Source of the DNA: Pseudoalteromonas citrea
Lineage (GTDB): Bacteria > Pseudomonadota > Gammaproteobacteria > Enterobacterales > Alteromonadaceae
Reading direction: 5' to 3'
NCBI RefSeq assembly: GCF_000238375.3
Contig: NZ_AHBZ03000015.1
Span: forward strand, 124,001 to 188,000
Length of the DNA stretch: 64,000 nucleotides
Numbering within the stretch: position 1 is the first letter of the stretch; the number at the start of each line of letters is the position of its first letter. This document shows, one piece after another, positions 8,848 to 18,410 of the stretch. The notes under the pieces are model-generated. The model was not told the origin of the DNA. It searched no databases and saw only the letters and a list, made by a program, of their open reading frames with translations. A program made the position numbers and the translations under genes.

Positions 8848-9894
8848 TTAATATCCTGTACCAAATTGCTTTTTATCTTGTGCTTTTTGCTGTGCATCTT
8901 GTTGCGTGATCAAGCCTCGATTAATCAAGTTTGTTAAACATTGATCCATCGTTTGCATACCATGCACTGCGCCAGTTTGAATCGCAGAATACATCTGTGC
9001 AATTTTATCTTCTCTGATCAAGTTGCGGATCGCCGGAATACCCAACATGATCTCATGTGCAGCAACACGCCCTCCTCCCACTTTCTTCACCAGCGTTTGT
9101 GATATAACTGCCTGTAGTGATTCAGAAAGCATTGATCGAACCATATCTTTTTCTTCACCAGGAAATACATCCACAATCCGGTCAATGGTTTTAGGCGCCG
9201 ATGTGGTATGCAACGTACCAAACACTAAATGCCCGGTTTCAGCAGCCGTCATGGCCAAACGGATCGTTTCTAAGTCTCGTAATTCCCCCACCAAGATCAC
9301 ATCAGGATCTTCACGTAAAGCGCTACGTAAGGCCGCATTAAAGCTATGTGTGTCACGGTGCACTTCACGCTGGTTAATTAAACTTAATTGATTTTGATGT
9401 ACAAATTCGATGGGATCTTCAATAGTCAATATATGATGGTGCTTATTTGCATTGATGTAATCAACCATTGCCGCTAAGGTCGTTGACTTACCTGAACCGG
9501 TTGGTCCAGTTACTAACACCAAGCCTCGAGGGTTCTCTGCAATATCTCTGAAAATATCAGGTGCACCGAGCTCATCTAACGTCAGTACTTTTGCCGGAAT
9601 AGTACGAAACACTGCAGCAGGGCCTCGACTGGTATTAAACGCATTGACCCTAAAACGTGCAAGATTCGGTACCTCAAACGAAAAGTCGACTTCAAGATTT
9701 TGCTCATAGTCTTTGCGTTGGTTATCATTCATAATATCATAGACCAATGAGTTCACATCTTTTGCTTCTAAGGTAGGGATGTTGACCCGGCGAACATCGC
9801 CATCAACCCTTATCATTGGCGAAACGCCTGATGATAAATGTAAATCCGAGGCTTTATGTTGAACACTAAAGGCCAATAATTCAGTAATATCCAT
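8848..9894 (-). CDS. pilT: Type IV pilus retraction ATPase PilT
   Basis: PilT powers depolymerisation of type IV pili for twitching, DNA uptake and adhesion. The 348-residue product starting at ATG 9894 begins MDITELLAFSVQ as in other PilT proteins; GTGGAG seven bases upstream supports this over the in-frame GTG at 9906. Walker A GPTGSGKST, ILTIEDPIEFVHQN, the AAMVDYIN linker, Walker B DPDVILVGELRDLE and GHLVFGTLHTTSAPK are all intact. It is divergent from yggS with about 30 bases between starts, so the two promoters must overlap. Confidence 0.97.
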   Translation of the reverse strand: MDITELLAFSVQHKASDLHLSSGVSPMIRVDGDVRRVNIPTLEAKDVNSLVYDIMNDNQRKDYEQNLEVDFSFEVPNLARFRVNAFNTSRGPAAVFRTIPAKVLTLDELGAPDIFRDIAENPRGLVLVTGPTGSGKSTTLAAMVDYINANKHHHILTIEDPIEFVHQNQLSLINQREVHRDTHSFNAALRSALREDPDVILVGELRDLETIRLAMTAAETGHLVFGTLHTTSAPKTIDRIVDVFPGEEKDMVRSMLSESLQAVISQTLVKKVGGGRVAAHEIMLGIPAIRNLIREDKIAQMYSAIQTGAVHGMQTMDQCLTNLINRGLITQQDAQQKAQDKKQFGTGY

Positions 9895-9923
9895 GTATGA
9901 CTCCACAACGAGCTGATAATAAT

Positions 9924-10607
9924 ATGGTTACAATAGCAGAACGACTCACATCCGCCTATTCTCGGGTCGAAATAGCCCAGCAAAACTGTCAATTTGAACA
10001 CCCTTTGACAATATTAGCAGTATCTAAGACTAAACCCTTAGAAATGATTGAAAATGCCTATCAAGCAGGTCATCGTCAATTTGGCGAATCGTACGTTCAA
10101 GAAGCCGTGGAAAAAGTTCAGGCTCTCAAACATCTCCAAAATATTGAATGGCACTTTATCGGGCCTATTCAATCGAATAAGTCACGCTTGGTCGCTGAAA
10201 ACTTTAGCTGGGTACAAAGTGTAGACCGAGAAAAGCTGGCTAGGCGCCTCAATGAACAGCGTCCGAATAACTTGATGCCTTTAAATATACTGATCCAAGT
10301 TAATATCAGTAATGATGACAATAAATCGGGCTGCAGTGTCGAGGACATAGACGCATTGGCTAACTTCATTGAAAACAGTAGGCAATTGAATTTACGCGGC
10401 TTAATGACAATCACTGAAAATACTTCAGATAAAACCAAACAATTAGAATATTTTCAGCAAATGCGCGCTTGCTTTGATAGACTAAAGAACCAATATCCAC
10501 AAGTAGATACTTTATCAATGGGCATGAGTGGCGACTTAGAAACAGCGGTTTCGGCCGGTTCGACCATGGTGCGCATTGGCACTGACATATTTGGAAAAAG
10601 ACAATAA
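9924..10607 (+). CDS. yggS: PLP homeostasis protein, YggS family
   Basis: YggS/PROSC proteins bind pyridoxal 5'-phosphate and help control free PLP and amino-acid pools, without a proven catalytic reaction. The fold type III signature is visible: LAVSKTKP with the PLP-binding Lys, FGESYVQE, WHFIGPIQSNKSR, LIQVNIS, and the terminal SMGMSGDLETAVSAGSTMVRIGT phosphate loop. Alignment to the family places the start at ATG 9924 rather than 9897. It begins the yggS-proC-yggT-DUF4426-rdgB-hemW run. Confidence 0.95.
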   Translation: MVTIAERLTSAYSRVEIAQQNCQFEHPLTILAVSKTKPLEMIENAYQAGHRQFGESYVQEAVEKVQALKHLQNIEWHFIGPIQSNKSRLVAENFSWVQSVDREKLARRLNEQRPNNLMPLNILIQVNISNDDNKSGCSVEDIDALANFIENSRQLNLRGLMTITENTSDKTKQLEYFQQMRACFDRLKNQYPQVDTLSMGMSGDLETAVSAGSTMVRIGTDIFGKRQ

Positions 10608-10620
10608 GGTAAGCAGAGTA

Positions 10621-11442
10621 ATGTCAAATAAGAAAATTGCATTTATCGGTACTGGCAATATGAGCTACGCTATCATTGGCGGCATGATAAAAAGCGGCTT
10701 TGCACCGCAAAGCATTATCGCTACGAACCGAAATGAAGAAAAGCTCGCCAAGGTTTCAGCCGATTTTAATGTTAAAACAACCACTGATAATATCGCTGCA
10801 TTACAAGAGGCCGATGTTATCGTCCTATCCGTTAAGCCACAGATGATGGCTCAATTATGTGATACCTTTCAAAACGCGAATATCGATTTAAGCACTAAGT
10901 TATTTGTATCAGTTGCCGCAGGGATCACCGTAACAAGACTACAAGATATGCTAGGCCAGCCAGTGAAAATGGTACGCTGTATGCCTAATACTCCAAGCTT
11001 ACTCGGCTTGGGTGTATCTGGATTATTCGCCAAAGGCATAAGTGCTGAAGAGCATACTTTCATAGAACGTGTATTTTCCAGTACCGGCATTGCAACTTGG
11101 GTAGACACAGAAGAGCAGATAAATGATATTATTGCAGTTACAGGCTCGTCTCCTGCTTATTTCTTCTTATTTATGGAAGCGATAGAAGAAAAAGCCCGCT
11201 CTCTTGGCTTTGATGCTGAGCAAGCGCGTGCACTGGTACAACAAACCGCCCTAGGAGCAGCTAAAATGGCCGCAGCTCAGCCAGAAATAAGTATTTCACA
11301 ACTGCGTGCTAACGTCACATCAAAAGGCGGTACAACCCATGCCGCAGTTGAACACTTGAAAGATCATAATTTACAGGCCACAGTTGCAGATGCGATGGAT
11401 GCTTGTATTTCACGCGCGCAACAAATGGAACAAGAACTATAA
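10621..11442 (+). CDS. proC: Pyrroline-5-carboxylate reductase
   Basis: ProC reduces pyrroline-5-carboxylate to proline with NAD(P)H, the last step of proline synthesis. From ATG 10621 the product is 273 residues, matching the family; the upstream in-frame ATG at 10576 lies within yggS and is unlikely. Features are the Rossmann motif FIGTGNMSYAIIGG, LSVKPQ, SVAAGIT, MVRCMPNTP, and the C-terminal dimerisation helices with VTSKGGTTHAA. It follows yggS by 13 bases. Confidence 0.97.
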   Translation: MSNKKIAFIGTGNMSYAIIGGMIKSGFAPQSIIATNRNEEKLAKVSADFNVKTTTDNIAALQEADVIVLSVKPQMMAQLCDTFQNANIDLSTKLFVSVAAGITVTRLQDMLGQPVKMVRCMPNTPSLLGLGVSGLFAKGISAEEHTFIERVFSSTGIATWVDTEEQINDIIAVTGSSPAYFFLFMEAIEEKARSLGFDAEQARALVQQTALGAAKMAAAQPEISISQLRANVTSKGGTTHAAVEHLKDHNLQATVADAMDACISRAQQMEQEL

Positions 11443-11451
11443 GGTTTTACT

Positions 11452-11985
11452 ATGAATGCCATGCAATTTTTAATTGGGATCGTCTTTGATCTTTTTCTGA
11501 TGGTGGTTTTATTACGCTTTTGGCTGCAGCTTGCTAAAGCGGACTTTTACAACCCACTCAGCCAAACGGTGGTTAAAGCGACCTCTTTTGCCGTAAACCC
11601 TCTGCGTAAAATTATCCCGGGAGTTGGCGGGCTAGATTTAGCATCTCTGATACTTGCTTTTTTAGTCGGGTTTGCAAAAATATCTTTGTTAATGGTGCTT
11701 TTCTATGGTGGTTGGAACCCTGTTGGCGCGGCGATTACTGGCGCGATGACCGTATTAAAAGAAGCATTTAGCCTCGTTTTTTGGGTGCTAATTATTCGCG
11801 CAATCCTAAGCTGGGTAGCACAAGGGTATAACCCAATTGCCGCTGTGTTTGATCAGTTAACTGAACCTATGCTGCGTCCAATCCGTAAAGTTATACCTCC
11901 ACTTGGTGGTTTAGACTTATCAATTTTAGTCTTGATCATTGGTATGCAATTTTTACAAATCCTAATGATGGACCTTTTAGGTTAA
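11452..11985 (+). CDS. yggT: YggT family membrane protein
   Basis: YggT is a small inner-membrane protein of uncertain function, linked in some bacteria to osmotic stress or to membrane and cell-shape processes. The 177 residues form two similar halves, each with an LLRFWLQ- or IIRAILSW-type helix followed by an amphipathic stretch ending PLRKIIPGVGGLDLA or PIRKVIPPLGGLDLS. That internal duplication is the family signature. It starts nine bases after proC and is probably in the same transcript. Confidence 0.93.
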   Translation: MNAMQFLIGIVFDLFLMVVLLRFWLQLAKADFYNPLSQTVVKATSFAVNPLRKIIPGVGGLDLASLILAFLVGFAKISLLMVLFYGGWNPVGAAITGAMTVLKEAFSLVFWVLIIRAILSWVAQGYNPIAAVFDQLTEPMLRPIRKVIPPLGGLDLSILVLIIGMQFLQILMMDLLG

Positions 11986-12021
11986 TTTAACTGGGCACAA
12001 TGGTGCCCTTTAGGACTATAT

Positions 12022-12459
12022 ATGAAAAACTATTTTTTAGCGCTAGTACTTTTAGCGGTAAGCATCTCGGTTAGCGCAAACTCAACGCAAGGTGGGCAAT
12101 TTAAAAACCTTGGCCCATTACAAGTACACTACATCGCTTTCCCCTCAACTTTTATTCAGCCAACTATCGCAAAAGCCTACGGATTAGAGCGAAGCAATTA
12201 TAAAGGCATTATCAATATTTCGGTGCTTGCAAATAAGGAAGGCAACCCGGCTTTAAAAGCGAAGCTGACTGGTGAGGCTCGCAATTTATTAGGCAGTAAA
12301 CAAACTTTAGAGTTTAAAGAAGTCATTGATGGTGAAGCAATATACTATTTGGCCCAAGTTGATTATCGTAATGAAGAAGTATATCGATTTAAAATCAATA
12401 TAAACCAAGGTAATACGTATCAAGTGCTTAACTTTCAACAAAAATTTTATGTGGATTAA
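12022..12459 (+). CDS. DUF4426 periplasmic protein
   Basis: Protein of 145 residues with a cleavable signal peptide (LALVLLAVSISVSA, cleavage near residue 20) and a compact secreted domain containing LGPLQVHYIAFPSTFIQP. Members of DUF4426 occur in this same yggT to rdgB neighbourhood in Pseudomonas and relatives; their role is unknown. In Pseudomonas, as I recall, metX and metW lie between yggT and this gene, and they are absent here. The stop is six bases before rdgB. Confidence 0.8.
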   Translation: MKNYFLALVLLAVSISVSANSTQGGQFKNLGPLQVHYIAFPSTFIQPTIAKAYGLERSNYKGIINISVLANKEGNPALKAKLTGEARNLLGSKQTLEFKEVIDGEAIYYLAQVDYRNEEVYRFKININQGNTYQVLNFQQKFYVD

Positions 12460-12465
12460 ACAACC

Positions 12466-13059
12466 ATGAGTCAAAGAATAGTCCTTGCTACGGGCAATCA
12501 AGGTAAAGTGAAAGAACTCGCAGTCATGCTCAGCGAACTCAATATTGACATCGTACCGCAAAGTCAATTTAACGTAAGTGAAGTCGCAGAAACCGGCACT
12601 ACTTTTGTCGAAAATGCCATTATTAAAGCCCGTCATGCAGCCAAAGAAACTGGACTACCTGCCATTGCCGATGACTCTGGCATTGAAGTCGACGCTTTAA
12701 ATGGCGCACCAGGCGTATACTCAGCTCGCTATGCTGGCACCAACGTAACTGACCAGGACAATATCGATAAACTGTTGCACGAGTTAGCAGGTAACGCTGA
12801 ACGTATCGCACGATTTTGGTGTGTGTTGGTGTATATACGCCATGAGCATGACCCTACCCCAATCATTTGTCAGGCAAGCTGGGAAGGCGAAATCACTCAA
12901 ACCCAGCAAGGCAGAGAAGGGTTCGGCTACGACCCTGTATTTTATGTACCCAGTGAAGGATGCACGTCAGCGCAATTAACTAAGGATCAGAAAAATGCTC
13001 TAAGCCACCGCGGCCAAGCATTAAAAATGTTACTTGCGCAGTTTAAGGCGATTGCGTGA
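12466..13059 (+). CDS. rdgB: XTP/dITP pyrophosphatase (non-canonical purine NTPase)
   Basis: RdgB hydrolyses dITP, ITP and XTP to monophosphates, keeping deaminated purines out of nucleic acids. The 197 residues show the Ham1 signature: [61 protein letters not shown] and SHRGQAL. The gene overlaps the start of hemW by four bases (GTGA), a typical translational coupling. Confidence 0.97.
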   Translation: MSQRIVLATGNQGKVKELAVMLSELNIDIVPQSQFNVSEVAETGTTFVENAIIKARHAAKETGLPAIADDSGIEVDALNGAPGVYSARYAGTNVTDQDNIDKLLHELAGNAERIARFWCVLVYIRHEHDPTPIICQASWEGEITQTQQGREGFGYDPVFYVPSEGCTSAQLTKDQKNALSHRGQALKMLLAQFKAIA

Positions 13060-14192
13060 AGCTACCTCCATTAAGTTTATATGTGCACGTACCTTGGTGT
13101 GTGCAAAAGTGCCCATATTGTGACTTTAATAGTCATGGTAAAAAAGGCGACATTCCAGAGCAAGAATATGTTCAACATCTGATTGATGATTTAAAATCAG
13201 ACCTACCTTATGTACAAGGTCGAAAAATTCATAGCATCTTCATTGGCGGCGGAACACCTAGCCTTTTATCAGCAGACGCATACGTGCGATTGCTTTCAGA
13301 AGTAGAACTCTTAATTGGTTTTGAACAAGGGATTGAAATTACCTTAGAAGCCAATCCTGGTACTGTCGAAACTGACCGTTTTAAGCGCTATGCCGAAGCG
13401 GGCATTAACCGCATTTCAATTGGTGTACAGAGTTTGCAAGAAGACAAACTCAAAGCTTTAGGGCGAATACATGGAGAACAAGAAGCAGTCAATGCCGCCC
13501 ATGAAGCACAGTCTGCAGGTCTTAATTCATTCAATATGGATTTGATGCATGGACTACCAGGGCAAAGTATTGATGATGCATTGAGTGATTTACAGCGTGT
13601 TATAGCATTGAATCCACCACATATTTCTTGGTATCAGCTAACTATTGAGCCTAATACGCAATTTGCTTCAAAGCCCCCTAAATTACCGGAAGACGAAACT
13701 CTTTGGGATATCCAAGAACAAGGTCAAGCATTACTAGCCGCTGCAGGTTATCAACAATATGAAATTTCAGGTTATGCTAAACCCGAATTTCAGTGTCGTC
13801 ACAACCTTAATTATTGGCAATTCGGCGATTATCTTGGCATTGGCTGTGGTGCTCATGGCAAAATTACGCAACCTGAACAGCAAAGTATTTTGCGTACTGA
13901 AAAGGTGAAACATCCTCGCGGTTACATGGACTTAACCAAGCCATACTTATATAAAAGTTGGCAAGTTGATGAGCCAGACCGAGCTTTTGAGTTTTTTATG
14001 AATTGCTTTCGCTTGCAAGTGCCATGTGACAAAAAAGCATTTGAAAATTATACCGGACTAAAACTTAACGCTGTACAACCGGCGATCAACCTCGCTGTTA
14101 CACAGGGTTTGCTCTGTGATGAGCCTCATTCATGGTTGGTTACAAATAAGGGCCACAGATACTTAAATGACCTGCTAGAATTGTTCGTTTAA
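13056..14192 (+). CDS. hemW: Radical SAM heme chaperone HemW
   Basis: HemW-type proteins bind haem and a [4Fe-4S] cluster and help deliver haem to respiratory enzymes; they were earlier annotated as coproporphyrinogen oxidase-like. The 378 residues start at a GTG overlapping the rdgB stop. The cluster motif CVQKCPYC is near residue 15, followed by [35 protein letters not shown] and the C-terminal haem-region motif [10 protein letters not shown]. Paralogy with HemN is excluded by length and by the cluster motif context. Confidence 0.94.
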   Translation: MKLPPLSLYVHVPWCVQKCPYCDFNSHGKKGDIPEQEYVQHLIDDLKSDLPYVQGRKIHSIFIGGGTPSLLSADAYVRLLSEVELLIGFEQGIEITLEANPGTVETDRFKRYAEAGINRISIGVQSLQEDKLKALGRIHGEQEAVNAAHEAQSAGLNSFNMDLMHGLPGQSIDDALSDLQRVIALNPPHISWYQLTIEPNTQFASKPPKLPEDETLWDIQEQGQALLAAAGYQQYEISGYAKPEFQCRHNLNYWQFGDYLGIGCGAHGKITQPEQQSILRTEKVKHPRGYMDLTKPYLYKSWQVDEPDRAFEFFMNCFRLQVPCDKKAFENYTGLKLNAVQPAINLAVTQGLLCDEPHSWLVTNKGHRYLNDLLELFV

Positions 14193-14265
14193 GCTGGCTC
14201 TTTTGCCAACTAAAAATAAATAATTAAAAATTACCGCCAAACGGCATATTAATAATAAGGGTATT

Positions 14266-16095
14266 ATGATGCGTAAATTGACCTTTGTAGCTGCAGCAAT
14301 CAGTGTTGCTCTATTAGGTGGTTGTCAGCAAACCGCAGACAAGCCAGCTCCTGCGCCACAAGTTCAAGTGGAACAAAGTGAAATCACCAAAGCCAATGCA
14401 TTTTTTGAAGAGGTATTCACCAGCAGTGTAATGCGTAGCCCAATATATCAAACATATATGGGTATTAAGCAAGATTATGATAAGTGGGACGATGATAGTG
14501 AAGAAACGACTCTGAAAGAGCTGGCTATCACTAAAAAGAACCTAGTAACACTTAACAGCATTGACCGAAACAAGCTAGATGAGGCGACTCAGGTAAGTTA
14601 TGACTTGATGAAGCAAAATCTAGAAGACAACATTGCTGATTATAAATGGCGTCATCACAATTACCCTGTAAACCAAATGTTTGGCATACACTCAATGGTG
14701 CCAGCATTCTTAATCAACCAGCATCAGATCAGTAATGTAAAAGAAGCCAAAGACTATATCTCACGTTTAAATGGCGTACCAAAAGTTTTTGATCAACTGA
14801 TCACTAACTTAGAAGTCCGTGCTGATAAAGGAATTATTGCACCTAAGTTTGTGTTTCCACATGTAATTGATTCAAGCAAAAATATCATCGTCGGCGCACC
14901 ATTTGAAAGCGGTAAAGATTCAACATTACTTGCAGACTTTAAACGTAAAGTTGATAAGTTAGACATCTCACAAGATGAGAAATCAGCCTTAATCAGCGAA
15001 GCGACTGACGCACTAAAAGTCGCAGTGAAACCAGCGTATAGCAAGCTAATTAACTATTTAGCAAAACTCGAGAAAAAAGCTGACTCTCGAGATGGCGCAT
15101 GGAAATTCCCTGACGGTGAGCAGTTCTTTAATAATGCCCTTGCTCGCACAACAACCACAGATTTAACTGCGAAAGAAATCCACCAAATTGGTCTATCTGA
15201 AGTTGCACGTATTCATGATGAAATGCGTGAAATTAAAGAAAAAGTGGGTTTCAAAGGCGATTTAGCTGCATTCATGGAGTTCATGAAAACAGATAAACAG
15301 TTTTACTTACCGAACACGGAAGAAGGTAAAGAAAAATACCTCAATGATGCGACTGCAATGATTGATAATATGAAAGTTCGCCTTGATGAGCTGTTTATTA
15401 TCAAACCAAAAGCAGACATGATTGTAAAACGTGTTGAAGCATTTCGCGAAAAAGCTGCAGGCAAAGCCTTCTATCAACAACCTGCGCCTGATGGCTCTCG
15501 CCCGGGTATTTACTATGCAAACCTGTATGACATGGAAGCAATGCCAACTTATCAAATGGAAGCGCTGGCGTACCATGAAGGCATTCCTGGTCACCACATG
15601 CAAATAGCCATAGCACAAGAACTTGAAGGCGTACCTAAATTCCGTAAGTTTGGCCGTTATACCGCTTACACTGAAGGTTGGGGACTTTACTCAGAGTTCG
15701 TTCCGAAAGAGATGGGCCTATATGAAGACCCATATTCTGACTTTGGTCGCTTAGCAATGGAGTTATGGCGCGCATGTCGCTTAGTAGTAGACACTGGCAT
15801 TCACGCGATGAAATGGACACGTCAAGAAGGTATTGATTATTATGTAAATAACACACCAAATGCAAAATCTGACGGTATCAAAATGGTAGAACGCCATGTT
15901 GTAATGCCATCTCAGGCGACCGCATACAAAATTGGTATGTTAAAAATACTTGAACTGCGTGAAGCGGCTAAAAAAGAGCTTGGTGATAAGTTTGATATAC
16001 GCCAATTCCATGACGTAGTACTAAAAAATGGCCCACTGCCATTAAACGTACTAGAAAAATTCGTCGATGAGTGGGTTGCAAGTAAAAAAGCATAA
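14266..16095 (+). CDS. DUF885 family putative zinc metallopeptidase lipoprotein
   Basis: Exported lipoprotein of about 609 residues. The N-terminus is a lipoprotein signal ending LLGGC with Cys20, followed by a Pro/Gln-rich linker, so it is probably anchored in the outer membrane facing the periplasm. The DUF885 core carries YHEGIPGHH around His437 and YTEGWGLY with Glu470, an HExxxHH-type pattern consistent with zinc peptidase activity. Substrate is unknown. It stands alone: 74 bases separate it from hemW, and a clear terminator follows. Confidence 0.88.
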   Translation: MMRKLTFVAAAISVALLGGCQQTADKPAPAPQVQVEQSEITKANAFFEEVFTSSVMRSPIYQTYMGIKQDYDKWDDDSEETTLKELAITKKNLVTLNSIDRNKLDEATQVSYDLMKQNLEDNIADYKWRHHNYPVNQMFGIHSMVPAFLINQHQISNVKEAKDYISRLNGVPKVFDQLITNLEVRADKGIIAPKFVFPHVIDSSKNIIVGAPFESGKDSTLLADFKRKVDKLDISQDEKSALISEATDALKVAVKPAYSKLINYLAKLEKKADSRDGAWKFPDGEQFFNNALARTTTTDLTAKEIHQIGLSEVARIHDEMREIKEKVGFKGDLAAFMEFMKTDKQFYLPNTEEGKEKYLNDATAMIDNMKVRLDELFIIKPKADMIVKRVEAFREKAAGKAFYQQPAPDGSRPGIYYANLYDMEAMPTYQMEALAYHEGIPGHHMQIAIAQELEGVPKFRKFGRYTAYTEGWGLYSEFVPKEMGLYEDPYSDFGRLAMELWRACRLVVDTGIHAMKWTRQEGIDYYVNNTPNAKSDGIKMVERHVVMPSQATAYKIGMLKILELREAAKKELGDKFDIRQFHDVVLKNGPLPLNVLEKFVDEWVASKKA

Positions 16096-16110
16096 TTTTA
16101 CTTAATTTAG

Positions 16111-16138
16111 AAAAGGCTACTTATATGTAGCCTTTTTT
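16111..16138 (+). terminator. Intrinsic terminator after the DUF885 gene
   Basis: Stem GGCTAC (16115-16120) and GTAGCC (16127-16132) with a six-base loop, then six T. It ends the DUF885 transcript; the A-run on its left could also let it stop the opposing sensor-kinase transcript. Confidence 0.85.
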
Positions 16139-16214
16139 ATTTATGATATTGACCTGACTGCACCCACCTCTTAGTCAGTACACTCACACAAAGTGATAAC
16201 CGACTACGTTTTTA

Positions 16215-18062
16215 TTAAACAGATGCATCATCTGCATCATCTGCATCATCTGCATCATAGGTGTACGCTGTATTTTCAAGAATAATATGTAAACATGCGC
16301 CACCATGCGCAGGACTTTGCATTTTTACCTCCCCTTTAAGCTTTTGCGTAACTAAGTTATATACGATGCTTAAGCCTAGCCCCGTGCCGCCATCATTTCG
16401 TTTTGTGGTAATAAAGGGCTCAAAGATAACCGGAATCAGTTCTTTATCTATGCCATTGCCATCATCTTTAAAGTAAAAATGTACAAAATCATTAACGACC
16501 ATCGCTGATACAACGATATTAAGTGGCTTACTTGCGATTTTCCCATGTTTAACGGAGTTATTGATGCAATAACTCAAAATCTGGCTAAACGCCGCAGGAT
16601 AACTTGTTAGGATTAAATCTTCAGGGATCTCGCACTCAACACTGTACTGCTCAGGAACAAGCTCTGATTGATAACAATCAAATACCCCCATAACCAATGT
16701 TTTTAAATTAAAGTCATTCATATCATCATACTGTTGATGAACGGCAACCTTTTTAAAGTCGTCTATCAATGAAGCTGTTCGTAGTAAGTTATTCTCTAGT
16801 AAAAACAACGCTGACTCAGCTTCACAAATAAGCTTGGTTAACGCTTTCTTTTGTAAAATACCTGACTCTAAATCTGATTTGATAACTTGCACTTGTTCTT
16901 TCAAATGAGATTGGCTAGTAATAGCCACGCCCAATGGAGTATTTAACTCATGGGCAAAGCCACTCACCATATTACCTAGACTGGCTATTTTTGCCTCTTC
17001 AATAAGTCGAGCTTGCGCGGTACTCAACCTAGCAAGCAAGGTCTCGATATAGAGAAACAAACTATCCAAGTGATGGCCAATTTGTGCAATTTCGTCATCC
17101 CCGTGTAAGTTAGTTCTAATCGAGAAATCTTCACCATCAGTGACTTGCTGTAAGACTTTATTGATCTTTAATATATGATTAGATACGCGATTATTAAGGT
17201 AATTTAACAAGACTAAACAAAGAACACTAATTAGTACAATTGCCGATAGGTCATAGAATATCAGCGACAACTTATTGTTATGCCTTGCATTTAAAATCCC
17301 TTCATTGAGTATTTTTCGATGTGTTTTTATGGCTTCAATACTTTGGTTAAGTGCAGCTCTGAGCCCCTGATTATGTGTCAGGCCTTGCTGCTGTATTAGC
17401 GCAACATATTCCAAAAAGCCATGCTGATACTTGGCTAAGTATTGTAAATAAATTGCAGCCTGTTCTGGCAATGCCGTTTTAACCAAATATGTTGTTTTTT
17501 CAAAGTACTGCTGATGTAACGTTAAGTAATGAGGCTTTAATCTCAACAGGTAGTCTTTCTCTGCACGCCTTAATTCCAGCACAAGTATTTCTAATTCATT
17601 TAAAGCTTCTTTACTTGCCACTGACTGAAGTTGATGTGCATGATAGCGAAACTCACCATACACTCCCTCATTTTCATTATAGCCTAGCTGAGCCTGAGCC
17701 TGTTCAAATTGGGCAAAGACCTGTTTGAACTCCTTCACTTTTTCATCTACATTTGCCAGCTGTGTGACTTGCTCTGGTTCATCGATGATCAATACCAGAA
17801 GTTGATTAAAATTATCTTGAAAATTAAGATAAAGTGGCTCCATCCCCTGTGCGATATGTTTGTCACGCTCAACAATAAACCGTTCTTTTTGCGAAATAAG
17901 CCGGCTGACTGAGTTTTCCAGTTCACTAAACCTACGCTCTAATTTTATGCCATTCGTTATTTCACAATACAAAAACCAGCTTACAGCGCACACGACCGCA
18001 GTGCTTATCAATGCCGCACTTTTAAACAGTAATACTGAATGTCTTAATTGCACACAACTCAT
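16215..18062 (-). CDS. Orphan membrane sensor histidine kinase
   Basis: Protein of 615 residues. A first membrane helix near residues 12-31 and a second near 270-290 (AIVLISVLCLVLLNYL) frame a helical periplasmic sensor of about 235 residues without a recognised ligand domain. Then come a HAMP linker, a dimerisation domain with the phosphoacceptor HELNTPLG (His371), and a catalytic domain with INNSVKHG, DDGNGID and GGTGLGLSIV. No response regulator gene is nearby, so the partner is unknown. The C-terminus ends in an acidic Asp-Ala-Asp repeat encoded by four 9-bp units. The first in-frame ATG is used. Confidence 0.9.
   Translation of the reverse strand: MSCVQLRHSVLLFKSAALISTAVVCAVSWFLYCEITNGIKLERRFSELENSVSRLISQKERFIVERDKHIAQGMEPLYLNFQDNFNQLLVLIIDEPEQVTQLANVDEKVKEFKQVFAQFEQAQAQLGYNENEGVYGEFRYHAHQLQSVASKEALNELEILVLELRRAEKDYLLRLKPHYLTLHQQYFEKTTYLVKTALPEQAAIYLQYLAKYQHGFLEYVALIQQQGLTHNQGLRAALNQSIEAIKTHRKILNEGILNARHNNKLSLIFYDLSAIVLISVLCLVLLNYLNNRVSNHILKINKVLQQVTDGEDFSIRTNLHGDDEIAQIGHHLDSLFLYIETLLARLSTAQARLIEEAKIASLGNMVSGFAHELNTPLGVAITSQSHLKEQVQVIKSDLESGILQKKALTKLICEAESALFLLENNLLRTASLIDDFKKVAVHQQYDDMNDFNLKTLVMGVFDCYQSELVPEQYSVECEIPEDLILTSYPAAFSQILSYCINNSVKHGKIASKPLNIVVSAMVVNDFVHFYFKDDGNGIDKELIPVIFEPFITTKRNDGGTGLGLSIVYNLVTQKLKGEVKMQSPAHGGACLHIILENTAYTYDADDADDADDASV
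16225..16260 (-). repeat. 9-bp microsatellite in the sensor kinase 3' end
   Basis: Four head-to-tail copies of GCATCATCT on the plus strand, the last ending in AG instead of CT. On the coding strand they give a repeated Asp-Asp-Ala tail just before Ser-Val-stop. Gain or loss of a unit changes tail length without a frameshift. Confidence 0.9.
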
Positions 18063-18289
18063 CCTCTGATCACTATTTCTTTGAGTTTAGTTCAGATAAG
18101 TACGAGTACCAGTTATAACAACTGTCTTTATAACTACAAAAATATAACTCTGCCGTATACAAAACGGTATAGCGCAAGAGGGAGTAATGAAATTAAAGGT
18201 CAGGGTAGGTACAAAGAAACATCGGGCAATACATTATGCGAGAAGTATTTCTAAAAAATAAAAAGAAGGGTATTCAAAATTCAGACAAG

Positions 18290-18315
18290 AAAAAACCCGC
18301 TGATAAATCAGCGGG
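18290..18315 (-). terminator. Intrinsic terminator of tRNA-Leu
   Basis: On the minus strand, stem CCCGCTGA / TCAGCGGG (plus-strand positions 18296-18303 and 18308-18315) with a four-base loop, followed by at least five T. It sits 10 bases past the encoded CCA end. Confidence 0.9.
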
Positions 18316-18325
18316 CTATAAAAAG

Positions 18326-18410
18326 TGGTACCAGTGGGCGGACTTGAACCGCCACGCCCGAAGGCAACGGATTTTGAATCCGTCATGTCTACCAATTCCA
18401 TCACACTGGC
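18326..18410 (-). tRNA. tRNA-Leu (anticodon CAA)
   Basis: An 85-base class II tRNA on the minus strand with encoded CCA. The acceptor stem is GCCAGTG with CACTGGT, giving a G1-U72 wobble and discriminator A73. The anticodon stem ACGGA/TCCGT encloses TTCAAAA, placing CAA as the anticodon, which reads UUG. A long variable arm GCC-TTCG-GGC and the T arm GGCGG-TTCAAGT-CCGCC complete the cloverleaf. It is a single gene with its own promoter and terminator. Confidence 0.96.

Noticed and set aside
18326-18410. G1-U72 wobble in tRNA-Leu as a sign of a pseudogene
   Set aside because: All other stems, the long variable arm, CCA, promoter and terminator are intact, and I cannot exclude that the wobble is common in relatives.
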